Notes: a model not told the origin generated them from the letters alone. Positions 20,246 to 29,567 are shown, counted from the first letter of the stretch. The stretch: 64,000 nucleotides of DNA from Actinomycetes bacterium (GCA_009787085.1 WRGR01000041.1:1-64000), one strand, 5' to 3'. Translations and numbers: made by a program.

Positions 20246-21896
20246 CCTGAAGCCGCACACAGCCCTCCAAAAGGCCACGGGTGATGCGGTAGATGGCAGT
20301 AGTATAGAAGAGGTTGCCGGCGAAGAACTCCCGGGCATCGCCAGAGCCAACCAACGTACCGTTAAAGAGCATACTGCAATCGTCGGCCACCGAGGCGACG
20401 AACTCCAAGTCATGACTGACAATAACGATACTTTTGCCCTCTGCCGCGAGGCCGCGCAGCACTCCCAACAGGTCGGCCTTGGTAAAAGCATCCAAGCCCT
20501 TGGTCGGCTCGTCTAACAACAGCAGTTGTGGTTGCCGCAACAACAATTTAATCAACGCTGCCTTCTGCTGTTCACCGCCAGAGAGGTCATAGGGGTGTCG
20601 CTCCTGCATATCTGTTAACTTGTAGCGTTCGAGCCAGTATGCTAGCCTATCATCTGAGTGTTGGCCGCCGTTGCCATTATCGGCCAGCTCCTGACGTAGC
20701 GTTGGTTGGTTGAACAATGCTTTGGGATCCTGCGGCAATGCCGCGCTGATTAGCCCACGAAGCCGTTTGACGTTGCCACGTTGAGGTTTACGGATGCCGG
20801 CCAGAAGCGACAGCAAAGTGCTCTTACCACTGCCGTTGGTGCCGATAATGCCGTAGATGCCGCCGGGTTTAAGCTGCAAGCTGAGGTCTCGGAGCACCGG
20901 TGCGACAGTGCGCTCATAGGCAAACCACGCCCGGTGGATTTTTAGGAGCGGCTCTGTGTCAGAAGCGGATGCGGCGGACAAACCAGGGATAGGGCCAAGC
21001 GTCGGGCTTTTATCTGCAGGCACTTCTGTGTGTAAGTTGCTGCGCTCCTTTAGCCGCCTAAACAGCCATTCCCGACCGTCGCGGACAGTCAGCGGCAGTG
21101 GCCGACTGTCCGGACAAACGAGATGGGCAAGCTGGGTAGCAGCGGGCAAGGCAGGCAGGTACTCCGTTTGGCAGCGGCTGCAGTAGTCGATGAAGCCTTG
21201 GAAGCTACCTTGGAAGGCCACGCTGCGGTTGGCGATAAAGGCCACCTCGTCAACTAGCGGTGCCACTTCCTCCAGATTGTGCTCGATAATCATCACAGTC
21301 ACGCCCAGCTCTTGGCTCACCCGGTGCAAGGCGGTGAGGAATTCCTTAGTGGCCAACGGGTCAAGCTGGGCGGTCGGCTCGTCTAGCAGCAGCAAACGAG
21401 GCTGCATGACCATGATCGAGGCCAAGTTCAATAGCTGCTTCTGGCCACCGGAGAGGTCGGCAGTCTTGCGGTCAAACCAGTTGTTGATACCAAAGAAGCT
21501 GGCCGTCTCAGCAATACGTCGCTGCATTTCATGCTGGGAGGCACCGATGTTCTCCAAGCCGAAGGCCAGCTCGTGCCAGACACTGTCCATGACGATCTGC
21601 GCCTCGGGGTCTTGGAGCACATAGCCGATGTCTGCCGCTTGACGGCTGGACACCGCCATATCGAAAACCAGCTCTTGGCCGAAGACCCTGATGCTCCCCG
21701 AACGCTCACCCATTGGAGCCAGCTCGGCCTTCAAACAACGCATCAGGGTGCTTTTGCCACTGCCAGTCATTCCGGCCAACAGCATGAAGCTGCCCGACTC
21801 CACACGCATCCGCACCTGGCTCAGCGCCTGAAAACCACTGCCGGCCGTTTGGACGGGGTAACTGAAGGAGAAGTCTAGAATTTCGACAGCCGCCAT
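20223..21896 (-). CDS. ECF transporter energising ATPase, two ABC domains fused (EcfA1A2)
   Basis: 557 residues from ATG 21896 (MAAVEILDFSFSYPV). First ABC domain: Walker A AGMTGSGKSTLMRC, signature DLSGGQKQLLNLASI and Walker B LLLLDEPTAQLD. Second: GTNGSGKSTLLSLLAG, YDLSGGEQQKAALIKLLL and LLLLDEPTKGLDAFTK. In ECF transporters the two ATPases are usually separate; here they are one chain. The start overlaps the end of the EcfT gene by 22 bp and the end overlaps the S-component start, indicating translational coupling. Confidence 0.93.
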   Translation of the reverse strand: MAAVEILDFSFSYPVQTAGSGFQALSQVRMRVESGSFMLLAGMTGSGKSTLMRCLKAELAPMGERSGSIRVFGQELVFDMAVSSRQAADIGYVLQDPEAQIVMDSVWHELAFGLENIGASQHEMQRRIAETASFFGINNWFDRKTADLSGGQKQLLNLASIMVMQPRLLLLDEPTAQLDPLATKEFLTALHRVSQELGVTVMIIEHNLEEVAPLVDEVAFIANRSVAFQGSFQGFIDYCSRCQTEYLPALPAATQLAHLVCPDSRPLPLTVRDGREWLFRRLKERSNLHTEVPADKSPTLGPIPGLSAASASDTEPLLKIHRAWFAYERTVAPVLRDLSLQLKPGGIYGIIGTNGSGKSTLLSLLAGIRKPQRGNVKRLRGLISAALPQDPKALFNQPTLRQELADNGNGGQHSDDRLAYWLERYKLTDMQERHPYDLSGGEQQKAALIKLLLRQPQLLLLDEPTKGLDAFTKADLLGVLRGLAAEGKSIVIVSHDLEFVASVADDCSMLFNGTLVGSGDAREFFAGNLFYTTAIYRITRGLLEGCVRLQDVYPHVS

Positions 21897-22777
21897 CTTA
21901 GCCGCACACCTCCCTCGTAGATCACAGGAAAACACATCAGCGCGGCTCCCGGCAAATACTGCCAAAAGCCGCCGAACGACCCAATCTCGGGGTAGAAACC
22001 GAAGCCGTCCATCAGCTGTACCTCACAGACAATCGCCGCTGCCACCAGCACTGCAACCACCGCCGACAGCACCCCGTCTCTGAATGTCCAAGATAGCAGC
22101 AAGTAGCTGGTACGGCGCTGAGTGCCATAGCCACGCGCCCGCATCGAGGCCGCCGCGATCAGCCCGGTCTCCATGCTCCAACCCATCAGCACTGAGGACA
22201 GGCGCACTGGCCAGCGCAGCCGCTCCAAGATTCCCCGAGAAGAGCGCCGATTAATCGCCGTTCCTCGGTCGGCGGCAGTATCGTCAACAAGGCTGGGTGC
22301 AATGGCCTTGTAAGCATCACTGACCTGTCGCGCCCTTCTCATCATACCCGGCACGTAATTGAAGACCATCGACACCATCATCGAAGTGGTGGGTAAAAAA
22401 CGGGAGAAGAGACTGAGAAAGCGGTCTGCGCCAACAGCCTCTTGATAACAGCTGAACCAGATAATTACGGCTGTTAACATCTCCGCCATGCTCAGCCCGG
22501 CCAACAATGCCTCCAGTGTGTAACGGCTAGAGCCGATGCAGAACAACACGGTATTTCCCAGATGGGAAGTGAGCATCTGAAAGCAGACCACGATCAAGAT
22601 AACAGCCAACGCCATGGCCAGCATACGCAGAGCCGGCCTCGGCCCCTTCAGCACCAACAGGTAGATCAGGGCCGAGGCCAGCGAGACCGCGCCGATCAGC
22701 GGCTGCAAGGCACACATGGTCAGGGCGATAATCGCCACGAAATAGCAAAACGAAAACAGCGGGTGCGTGCTGTTCAT
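21875..22777 (-). CDS. ecfT: ECF transporter transmembrane (T) component
   Basis: 300 residues from ATG 22777 (MNSTHPLFSFCYFVAI). Several membrane helices, then a cytoplasmic coupling region with the Ala-Arg-Gly box AASMRARGYGTQRRT near residue 210, which engages the ATPase grooves. The order DUF4430 lipoprotein, EcfT, EcfA, S component on one strand shows a dedicated (group I) ECF transporter. Confidence 0.92.
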   Translation of the reverse strand: MNSTHPLFSFCYFVAIIALTMCALQPLIGAVSLASALIYLLVLKGPRPALRMLAMALAVILIVVCFQMLTSHLGNTVLFCIGSSRYTLEALLAGLSMAEMLTAVIIWFSCYQEAVGADRFLSLFSRFLPTTSMMVSMVFNYVPGMMRRARQVSDAYKAIAPSLVDDTAADRGTAINRRSSRGILERLRWPVRLSSVLMGWSMETGLIAAASMRARGYGTQRRTSYLLLSWTFRDGVLSAVVAVLVAAAIVCEVQLMDGFGFYPEIGSFGGFWQYLPGAALMCFPVIYEGGVRLRWRLSKF

Positions 22778-22932
22778 CCGCGTAGGAGTCCCGATTCGAG
22801 GCACCTGGCAAAACAGGGCCTCATGCCACTACTCGTCGTTCCCATAACGGGCTTTCGAGCAGGATGTATGGCCCGTGCCTGAGCCAAGTGGCAGCCTGCC
22901 GGTCAGAAACGTCAGTCAGTCAGAAACATCAG

Positions 22933-23574
22933 TTACTGAAAGGAAGTGACATACTGCCAGTCGATCCTATCACCGGCTTTAACTTTGGCCACATCGGCAC
23001 CGTCCATGGCCATTTCGCCGTTTATGTTGAAGATCCAGCCGGCCTCAGCACTGACCGCACCTGACGCCAAGCCATTGATTGCCGTCACATATTCACCTAT
23101 AGAAGCGGAATTAGTCGTTACATCCAATCCACTAGCCTTGGTCACCGCGAGCACGGTGCTCTCGGATTCCACTGGCACTTTGAGAACAAAGCTTGCGCCA
23201 CCTTTCTCGGCAGCAATGTTCTTGGCCGTGCTGTTGTCGGCTGCGACTGCTGCAGAGACATCAACTGTGACAGTAACTTCTTGGCCAGTGGCTTCCTGGG
23301 TGTCAGCGCCAGTGGTCTCGGCAGTGGCAGTCGAAGAACCTGCTGTACTGCCCTCTGTGCCCTCGGTTGTAGTCGAATTGCTTGCTGTACCCGTTGTGCT
23401 GGCCGCAGCACCGCCTGCTCCATCAGTTGTACCGCCGGAGTTTCCTGAACTGTTGGTGCTGCAGCCGGCCAACGCCAACATGCCCAAAGCCGACACCAGC
23501 AGCAGTGCCCAAACGACGATAGCGCTATTGACCCGACTGCTTACCCGCTTACTTGCCTTGACTTTCCCTTGCAT
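22933..23574 (-). CDS. DUF4430 lipoprotein (transcobalamin-like domain), predicted corrinoid capture
   Basis: 213 residues. The N-terminus has a lipoprotein signal (VWALLLVSALGMLALAGC, lipobox LAGC), so it is probably anchored outside the membrane. A Ser/Thr/Gly linker of about 60 residues follows. The C-terminal ~110 residues end GWIFNINGEMAMDGADVAKV and AGDRIDWQYV, the DUF4430 pattern related to the C-terminal domain of transcobalamin. The riboswitch upstream and ECF genes downstream suggest it captures cobalamin or a precursor. Ribosome binding site AAGGAGG before ATG 23574. Confidence 0.85.
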   Translation of the reverse strand: MQGKVKASKRVSSRVNSAIVVWALLLVSALGMLALAGCSTNSSGNSGGTTDGAGGAAASTTGTASNSTTTEGTEGSTAGSSTATAETTGADTQEATGQEVTVTVDVSAAVAADNSTAKNIAAEKGGASFVLKVPVESESTVLAVTKASGLDVTTNSASIGEYVTAINGLASGAVSAEAGWIFNINGEMAMDGADVAKVKAGDRIDWQYVTSFQ

Positions 23575-23715
23575 TGTTCCTCCTTAAGACCATGGCACCA
23601 CCGACCGAAAACAAAAACCCCCAACGGGTCTCCGTCGCGGGCCGTTTTTCCGCGCTTATGATTGGCAGTGCTGATTATTCGGCTGCCCTGGACAATAGCT
23701 CGTTGCCCGACACCC

Positions 23716-23804
23716 TATCTTTTCCGGTCATCTGGCTCGCCCCACAGGGGCACACAGCGGCGGCACCACACGGGATTCACACCCGTTTCCCACGGTAAAG
23801 ATAT
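23716..23804 (-). promoter_or_regulatory. Cobalamin riboswitch (aptamer)
   Basis: On the minus strand ATATCTTT (23804-23797) and AAAAGATA (23723-23716) close the outer stem. Between them are the family's conserved pieces: GGGAAACGGGTGTGAATCCC, then GGTGCCGCCGCTGTG, then the B12 box GCCAGATGACCGG (about 23736-23724). The transcript continues about 140 nt to the DUF4430 start, space enough for an expression platform. A GC-rich segment followed by GGGGGTTTTTGTTTT near 23625-23600 may form a terminator, but I cannot fold it with confidence. Expected effect: repression of the transporter operon when cobalamin is plentiful. Confidence 0.85.
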
Positions 23805-23814
23805 TAACCCTACC

Positions 23815-23843
23815 AGTGTAGCGAAGCCAGGCGACGGATTCAA
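23815..23843 (-). promoter_or_regulatory. Promoter of the cobalamin riboswitch-ECF operon
   Basis: Minus strand TTGAAT (23843-23838), 17-bp spacer, TACACT (23820-23815). It places the start of transcription just before the aptamer. Confidence 0.65.
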
Positions 23844-23883
23844 GCAACTTTATGGACAAAATATGGCGAACTGAGGCAAGATG

Positions 23884-24034
23884 CCCAAGGAGATGCCGAT
23901 TTGAAGCCAACTTAACGCCCAAATCCGGTCATTGCCGGTTTGACCGGCAATCTTTCCCCTAATCAGCAGGGCGAAAGATTGCGACTCGGAGCCGGGCGGG
24001 GCAAAATCGCCAGTCAATCAGCATCTCCTAGCAA
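23884..24034 (+). mobile_element. MITE-like dispersed element, copy 2 (about 151 bp)
   Basis: Left end CCCAAGGAGATGCCGATTTG, right end TCAATCAGCATCTCCTAGC. The interior shares GGTCATTGCCGG and GGCAATCTTTCCCC with copy 1. The centre forms a hairpin, CAATCTTTC pairing with GAAAGATTG across CCCTAATCAGCAGGGC. It lies between the TsaC-like gene and the riboswitch promoter. Confidence 0.75.
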
Positions 24035-24072
24035 AGATGCCGATGGCAGACAGCATCCAGGGTGTCAGCCAG

Positions 24073-24777
24073 TCAGTCCTCGAACAGCAGCTCGACGGGC
24101 AGGGCACCAAGCCGTAGAATCTGCGGGGTATCCGAAAGGCACGAGACAATAGTAGATGGCAGCGGCGGGGCGGCGGGCGGCAACTGGCTAACAATAACGG
24201 ACGGCGAGTTAGCAGCAGCAGACAACGAAGCGCTGCCGCCGACCTCTTCGTGTTCGAGCAACACCCAGCCCACTCGGGCAAGCAGTGCCTGGGAAAGGTA
24301 CTCTGCCCGGGTCACCGGCACCTCTCCGGAGAGGTTGGCGCTGGTGCAGGCCAAGGGCGCTCCGAGCGCCTGTATAAGCTGCAACGCCTGCTCGTGTCGG
24401 GGCATGCGCAGGGCAAGCGAGCCGTCAGCCGCCACGAACTGAGGGGGTACGGCAGCAGCAGCCCTGACCACCAGCGTCAAGCCCCCCGGCCAGTGACGCT
24501 CGGCCAGCCGCCATGCCCAGGTCGGCAAGTCACAGCTGAAACGGCACAGGTCATCAAGTGATGCCACCAGCCAGGGGATGGCCTTCTCTGCAGCTCTGCC
24601 CTTGATAAGGTAGAGGGGTTCCGGACTGGTTTTGGAACTGGCCATCACCGCCAAGCCGTATACAGTGTCGGTAGGGACGCACACCGCCTCGCCTTTGCCC
24701 AAGGCAGCGACACAGCTCGAGACAGAGGCACCGCCCGGCATCTTCCCAAGCTTCAGGCCATGGTTGCCGCCACTCAC
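24073..24777 (-). CDS. TsaC/Sua5/YrdC-family threonylcarbamoyl-AMP synthase
   Basis: 234 residues. Conserved features: VCVPTDTVYGLAVMASS near residue 33, IKGRAAEKAIPWLVAS near 58, RHWPGGLTLVVRA near 93 and PLACTSANLSGE near 135. The family makes threonylcarbamoyl-AMP from threonine, bicarbonate and ATP for the t6A modification of ANN-decoding tRNAs. The start overlaps the end of ffh by 4 bp (ATGA), so the two are coupled. Oddity: an Ala/Pro/Ser-rich stretch at about residues 180-210 replaces the usual end of the domain. Short single-domain form, more like TsaC than Sua5. Confidence 0.9.
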   Translation of the reverse strand: MSGGNHGLKLGKMPGGASVSSCVAALGKGEAVCVPTDTVYGLAVMASSKTSPEPLYLIKGRAAEKAIPWLVASLDDLCRFSCDLPTWAWRLAERHWPGGLTLVVRAAAAVPPQFVAADGSLALRMPRHEQALQLIQALGAPLACTSANLSGEVPVTRAEYLSQALLARVGWVLLEHEEVGGSASLSAAANSPSVIVSQLPPAAPPLPSTIVSCLSDTPQILRLGALPVELLFED

Positions 24778-26198
24778 TTCAGCAGCTCCTCCAGCCCCTT
24801 GAGGTCAGCTGGGGAGAAGCCTGCCGCTGCCGGCCCGAGGTTCGGCCGACTGGTGCGCTTGCCTTTCTTGCCCTTGCCTTTCTTGTTCTTGCGAGTGCTG
24901 CCGGTTACCGCATTGGTCAGACCCATCCGCTTGATCATCCGCCGCGTCTCATCGAACTGCTTGAGTAGCTGGTTGACTTCGAATACCTCAACGCCGGCAC
25001 CGCTAGCGATACGGCTACGGCGTGAGCCGTTGATAATCACCGGACGCGCCCGCTCGGCCTTGGTCATGGAGTTGATGATCACTTCCATGCGGTCGAGCGT
25101 ACCCTCGTCCACCTTGCCGCCGGCCATGGCCTTGTCGCCACCGGGCAGGGCACGCATCAAGCTGGCCATACCGCCCATCTTCTTGATCTGCCGGTTCATG
25201 GTGATAAAGTCATCGAAGGTCAGCTCAGCGCGAGCGATACGCTCGGCCTCCGCCTCGTCGATCTCGTCTTCGGCGGCGGCCTGGGCCTTCTCGATCAGCG
25301 ACACCACGTCGCCCATACCGAGAATCCGCTTAGCCATGCGGTCAGGATAGAACTCCTCCAGTGACGACGGCTTTTCGCCCTCGGAGGTGAACTTGATCGG
25401 CTTGCCGGTGATCGCCCGAATCGAAAGGGCACCGCCGCCCCGGGCATCGCCGTCCATCTTGGCCATGATGACACCGTCGAAGTCAACGCGCTCAGCGAAG
25501 GCCGCTGCCACATTGACTACGTCTTGGCCGGTCATGGCATCGACCACCATCAGTATCTGATCGGGCTTGACCGCAGCCTTGATGGCCTCGGCCTCCGCCA
25601 TCATCTGCTCGTCTACGTGCAGCCTGCCGGCCGTGTCGATGATCACCACGTCTTTGAGGCTATCGATAGCCTCCTGCACGCCGGTGCGGGCGATCTTTAC
25701 AGGGTTGGCACCGTCGCCGCGAAAGACCTTGACACCAATCTCGCCGCCCAGTGTTTCCAACTGGTCGGCAGCCGCCGGACGATAGACATCAGCGGCCACC
25801 AACAGGGGGCTATGCCCCTCGTTCTTCAAACGGTAGGCCAATTTGGCCGCCGCCGTGGTCTTGCCTGAACCCTGTAGGCCAACCAGCATCAGCACGTTAG
25901 GGATGCGCGAAGAGAGGCTGAAACGCGCCGATTCGCTGCCCAAAAGCTCGGTCAGCTGATCTAAGACGATACGTACCACGTTTTGTGCCGGAGTCAACGA
26001 CTCCAGCACATCGGCAGAGAGGGCAGCCTGTTTAACGGCCTCGACGAAGCCCTTCACCACCTTGAAGTTGACATCGGCCTCCAACAAGGCCAAGCGGATC
26101 TCGCGCATCGCCGCATCGATGTCAGACTCGGTCAGGCGCCCCTTAGAGCGCAGGCCGGTGAAGATGCCCTGTAGACGATCGGAAAGGTTCTCAAACAT
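24774..26198 (-). CDS. ffh: Signal recognition particle protein Ffh (SRP54)
   Basis: 474 residues from ATG 26198, with AAGGAG upstream and the canonical start MFENLSDRLQGIF. GTPase NG domain: GLQGSGKTTAAAKLA (G1), DTAGRLHVDEQMM (G3) and an AKMDGDARGGGALSI segment. The C-terminal Met-rich M domain binds signal peptides and 4.5S RNA (MNRQIKKMGGMASLMRALPG). It targets ribosomes to the membrane via FtsY, encoded about 6 kb away. No ylxM is adjacent. Confidence 0.98.
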   Translation of the reverse strand: MFENLSDRLQGIFTGLRSKGRLTESDIDAAMREIRLALLEADVNFKVVKGFVEAVKQAALSADVLESLTPAQNVVRIVLDQLTELLGSESARFSLSSRIPNVLMLVGLQGSGKTTAAAKLAYRLKNEGHSPLLVAADVYRPAAADQLETLGGEIGVKVFRGDGANPVKIARTGVQEAIDSLKDVVIIDTAGRLHVDEQMMAEAEAIKAAVKPDQILMVVDAMTGQDVVNVAAAFAERVDFDGVIMAKMDGDARGGGALSIRAITGKPIKFTSEGEKPSSLEEFYPDRMAKRILGMGDVVSLIEKAQAAAEDEIDEAEAERIARAELTFDDFITMNRQIKKMGGMASLMRALPGGDKAMAGGKVDEGTLDRMEVIINSMTKAERARPVIINGSRRSRIASGAGVEVFEVNQLLKQFDETRRMIKRMGLTNAVTGSTRKNKKGKGKKGKRTSRPNLGPAAAGFSPADLKGLEELLK

Positions 26199-26346
26199 GC
26201 GAAAACTCCTTGGCGTTAGGTTTTTTATGGAGCGGCAGCACAACATGCCACCGCGCAGCGGTGCTAAGCATCACCATACAGCGGCGCAACACGCCACCGT
26301 GCAGGACTATTATCGCATGGCTTTATTTCTTTAGGGAAACACCGAG

Positions 26347-27168
26347 CTACAGCTTGAGCCATAAAACAGGGCGGACACCGCCTTCGTAGTAGTCGGCAAA
26401 ACCACCGTTAACATAGATGCCGCCGCCAACCTCACAGGTTGCTACAAGGTTGGCGTGACCTCCGGGCGAGCGCAGCCACCACCAAATGCCTGTGCCTTCA
26501 TACAATACAACTCTGTTCTTATCGTATTGATCGTTTATGTACCAATTGTCCGCTGCGTCCGCTGGCTTGTTTGCCAGCTGGCCGCTATCGCCAAAATACT
26601 TGACTACCTCATCTAAGCTGAGCAAGAACACCTTGTCCTTGGTGTCGTTACCGCCCGGCGTACCATACCACTGGTTGTTCGCATTGGTATTGCTGACCTC
26701 CAGCACCTGCTCCTGTTCCTGGGCGCTTAGCTTATCGAGAAAATCGCCGTTCAGGTAGCGGCGCAGACTGCAGGTCTCCCACGTCACATCAACATCCTCC
26801 ACATTGTAAGGGTGCCTCTCAATGACATCCTCAGTGATCAGCAGCGCCCGTTGCTGATCACTTTGCACCTGAAGCACCCGCCACTTGTAGCCCCCGAACT
26901 CCAAGTTACGGGTGTTGCCCTGCTTGATGTCGGTGCTGATAACGCCGGTGGCGACAGCGTCAGAGGGCTCCGGAGCTGTGCCCTCCGTGCCAGTGCCCGC
27001 CGCCGTTGTTGCGGTCGAGTCACCTGTCGGCGCTGCGGCCGGGGGCTCAGACGCAGGCACCGTGCTACCGGTGCTGCTGTTGCCTGCCGCCTGACAGGCA
27101 CCTAGGGACAAACCCAGCGCCAACTGCAAGGTCAGCGCCACAGCCATCAGTTTCTTTGAAGCAGCCAT
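26347..27168 (-). CDS. DUF6273-domain lipoprotein
   Basis: 273 residues. Lipoprotein signal with lipobox LSLGAC near residue 21, then a Ser/Thr/Ala-rich linker of about 50 residues. The domain that follows starts FGGYKWRVLQVQ and contains TWETCSLRRYLNGDFL, GIWWWLRSPGGHANLV and GGVRPVLWLKL, the pattern of DUF6273 (a C-type-lectin/FGE-like fold in related proteins). Function unknown; an extracellular binding role is plausible. Good AAAGGAGG site before the ATG. Just after the stop, GGGAAACACCGAG (26335-26347) resembles the dispersed solo repeat. Confidence 0.8.
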   Translation of the reverse strand: MAASKKLMAVALTLQLALGLSLGACQAAGNSSTGSTVPASEPPAAAPTGDSTATTAAGTGTEGTAPEPSDAVATGVISTDIKQGNTRNLEFGGYKWRVLQVQSDQQRALLITEDVIERHPYNVEDVDVTWETCSLRRYLNGDFLDKLSAQEQEQVLEVSNTNANNQWYGTPGGNDTKDKVFLLSLDEVVKYFGDSGQLANKPADAADNWYINDQYDKNRVVLYEGTGIWWWLRSPGGHANLVATCEVGGGIYVNGGFADYYEGGVRPVLWLKL

Positions 27169-27352
27169 ACTTCCTCCTTTTGTCCAAACGATCCGGCCGC
27201 CAGCCCGAGCGCACCCGGGCCGGCGGGCGGGTAGAATACGCGTCCCATTCTAGTCGAACAGAACGGACAAAGCCACCCAAAATCTTAAGGAAATACCGAA
27301 TTTCAAGACGGTAAATGGCCACTGCCGCCGCCCTGCGGCCACTGCCGCCGCT
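27169..27352. other. Intergenic region between the DUF6273 gene and cysK
   Basis: No gene. TTAAGGAAATACCGAATTT at about 27285-27303 is a weak match to the solo repeat. Next to cysK there are two imperfect copies of GGCCACTGCCGCCGC. Confidence 0.4.
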
Positions 27353-28285
27353 CTACTCGAACAACAAAGTGGAGAGGTACCGCTCACCGGTGTCCGGCAA
27401 AATCACCACTATCTGGCGGCCTTTGCTTTCGGGCCGTCGGGCAACCTGCACAGCCGCCCAGAGTGCTGCCCCCGACGAGATGCCCACCAACAGGCCCTCG
27501 GCGCGAGCGGCCTCACGGCCGCACTTGAAGGCATCCTCATTGGCCACTGGGATGATCTCGTCATAGATCGCAGTGTTCAGGGTGTCCGGCACAAAACCGG
27601 CCCCGATACCTTGGATCTTGTGAGCGCCGGAGCGACCTTCGGAAAGCACCGGCGAGTCGGCAGGCTCCACAGCGACGATCTTGATATCCGGGTTCTGTGA
27701 CTTCAGGTATTCTCCAGCGCCAGAAATCGTACCACCAGTGCCGATACCGGAAACGAAGATGTCCACCTCGCCACCAGAGGCTTCCCATATCTCCGGCCCG
27801 GTAGTCTCGCGGTGAACCTTGGGATTGGCCGGGTTCACGAACTGCCCGGGGATAAAGGCACCGGGTACCTCGCTGGCCAGCTCCTCGGCACGGGCGATGG
27901 CACCCTTCATGCCCTTGGAGCCCTCGGTCAGTTCCAACTCGGCACCATAGGCAGCCAAGAGCTTACGCCGCTCGATGCTCATCGTCTCCGGCATGGTGAG
28001 GATAATCCGATAGCCACGGGCAGCAGCCACGGATGCCAAGCCAATACCGGTATTGCCGCTGGTCGGCTCAATGATCACAGAACCGGGTTTCAAGGCACCG
28101 CTTCTCTCCGCATCGTCGACCATGGCCAAGGCAATACGATCCTTGACGCTGCCTGCGGGGTTGAAGTACTCCAGCTTGCCGACCAGCTTGGCACTTAGGC
28201 CAAGCTCCTTTTCCAAGTTCCCGAGGCGCAGCAGCGGGGTGTTGCCGATCAGCTCGGTCAGACTGTTCTTAATGTTTAACGCCAT
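27353..28285 (-). CDS. cysK: Cysteine synthase A (O-acetylserine sulfhydrylase)
   Basis: PLP enzyme making cysteine from O-acetylserine and sulfide. 310 residues. PLP lysine in [16 protein letters not shown] near residue 46; phosphate and substrate loops [15 protein letters not shown] near 73 and [18 protein letters not shown] near 177. It is divergent from a PatB/MalY-like gene and close to an Rrf2 regulator. Its promoter overlaps the region upstream of the divergent gene. An AGGAGG site precedes the ATG. Confidence 0.97.
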   Translation of the reverse strand: MALNIKNSLTELIGNTPLLRLGNLEKELGLSAKLVGKLEYFNPAGSVKDRIALAMVDDAERSGALKPGSVIIEPTSGNTGIGLASVAAARGYRIILTMPETMSIERRKLLAAYGAELELTEGSKGMKGAIARAEELASEVPGAFIPGQFVNPANPKVHRETTGPEIWEASGGEVDIFVSGIGTGGTISGAGEYLKSQNPDIKIVAVEPADSPVLSEGRSGAHKIQGIGAGFVPDTLNTAIYDEIIPVANEDAFKCGREAARAEGLLVGISSGAALWAAVQVARRPESKGRQIVVILPDTGERYLSTLLFE

Positions 28286-28319
28286 AATGACCTCCTTCTA
28301 TTTCAAAAAGCATATATGT

Positions 28320-28348
28320 ATAATATGATTGTTCTGAGGTTTTGTCAA
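28320..28348 (-). promoter_or_regulatory. cysK promoter
   Basis: Minus strand TTGACA (28348-28343), 17-bp spacer, TATTAT (28325-28320); near-perfect housekeeping promoter in an AT-rich 100-bp island. The divergent aminotransferase start is 39 bp from the -35, so regulation of both genes from here is possible. Confidence 0.85.
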
Positions 28349-28386
28349 TAAATTATTTTTCTGATATGTTTAGGATGTTTTTTTAC

Positions 28387-29547
28387 ATGCACTATGACTT
28401 CGACGCACCTATAGACCGTCGTGGTACTGGCTCGATAAAGCATGACTTCCTTCTGGAGAAAGGCATGCCGGCGGACATTTTGCCGATGTGGGTGGCAGAC
28501 ATGGACTTCGCTGCGCCGCCTGAGGTACTGGATGAGCTGCAACAGGCAGTCAGTCGCGGGGTGTTCGGCTACACCAAGCCTAAATGCAGCTATTATAACG
28601 CTGTACTGGACTGGTTTGGGTCACGCTACGGCTACCGTGCCGAGGCCGACGACATCGTCCAAACCCCAGGCGTGGTCTGCGCCTTGGCCGAGTCCGTCCG
28701 TGCCTTTACCGACCCCGGTGCGGCAGTGATGGTGCAGCCGCCGGTCTATTACCCCTTCTACGATGTCATACTGCGCAACAACCGGAAGCTAGTGACCAAC
28801 CCGCTGCTCTACTCAAACGGTCGCTATTCCATCGACTTTCAGGACTTCGAGCGCAAGGCCACAGAACAAGACGTGCGAATGTTCATTCTCTGTAGCCCCC
28901 ATAACCCTGTCGGCCGAGTCTGGACACGCTCGGAGCTGGAGCGCTTGGGAGAAGTATGCCAACGTCTGGGTGTGCTTGTCGTTGCCGACGAGATCCACTG
29001 TGACTTTGCCTGGCCGAACCATCCACACACCTGCTTTGGATTGCTGGACGATGAAGCCGTTATTGCCACCGCGCCGAGCAAGACCTTCAACCTAGCCGGT
29101 CTCCAGGTCGCCAACGTCTTCGTCAAGAACTCCGGGCTGCGCAGCAAGCTGTGCGCCGAGGCCGGTCGTAACGGCCTCGGGCAGCCGAACCTGCTAGGCC
29201 TGCTGGCCTGCCAAAGTTCCTACAGCAAAGGTGGGCAGTGGTTGGATGCCCTACGGTCTTATCTTTTGGATAACATCGCCTTGCTGCGGCAGTTTTTGAC
29301 CGAACGCCTACCCCGCATCAAACTGGTGGAGCCGGAGGGCACCTATTTGGCTTGGCTGGACTTCACGGACTTTGGGCTGAGCCAAGCCAGCATCGACCGC
29401 CGTCTGCGTGATGGCGCCAAGCTCTGGTTGAACAGCGGCACGATGTTCGGGCCGGAAGGCCAAGGTTTCCAGCGCATCAACATCGCCTGCTCCCGATCTG
29501 TATTGAGAGAGGCGCTCACTAGGCTAGAAAAGGAGTTTGCGGGATGA
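28387..29547 (+). CDS. PatB/MalY-family aminotransferase (cystathionine beta-lyase type)
   Basis: 386 residues from ATG 28387, chosen because AGGA lies 11 bases upstream and the family begins near YDFDAPIDRRGTGSIKHD; a longer frame from TTG 28342 would overlap the cysK promoter. Fold-type I PLP enzyme with DILPMWVADMDFAAPPEV near residue 29, LCSPHNPVGRVWTRSEL near 165 and the PLP lysine in TAPSKTFNLAGLQVANV near 230. PatB/MalY proteins split cystathionine or cysteine to pyruvate, ammonia and a thiol or sulfide. The pairing with cysK suggests control of the cysteine pool. Confidence 0.88.
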   Translation: MHYDFDAPIDRRGTGSIKHDFLLEKGMPADILPMWVADMDFAAPPEVLDELQQAVSRGVFGYTKPKCSYYNAVLDWFGSRYGYRAEADDIVQTPGVVCALAESVRAFTDPGAAVMVQPPVYYPFYDVILRNNRKLVTNPLLYSNGRYSIDFQDFERKATEQDVRMFILCSPHNPVGRVWTRSELERLGEVCQRLGVLVVADEIHCDFAWPNHPHTCFGLLDDEAVIATAPSKTFNLAGLQVANVFVKNSGLRSKLCAEAGRNGLGQPNLLGLLACQSSYSKGGQWLDALRSYLLDNIALLRQFLTERLPRIKLVEPEGTYLAWLDFTDFGLSQASIDRRLRDGAKLWLNSGTMFGPEGQGFQRINIACSRSVLREALTRLEKEFAG

Positions 29548-29567
29548 TTGCACAAGGAAGATGCGCG

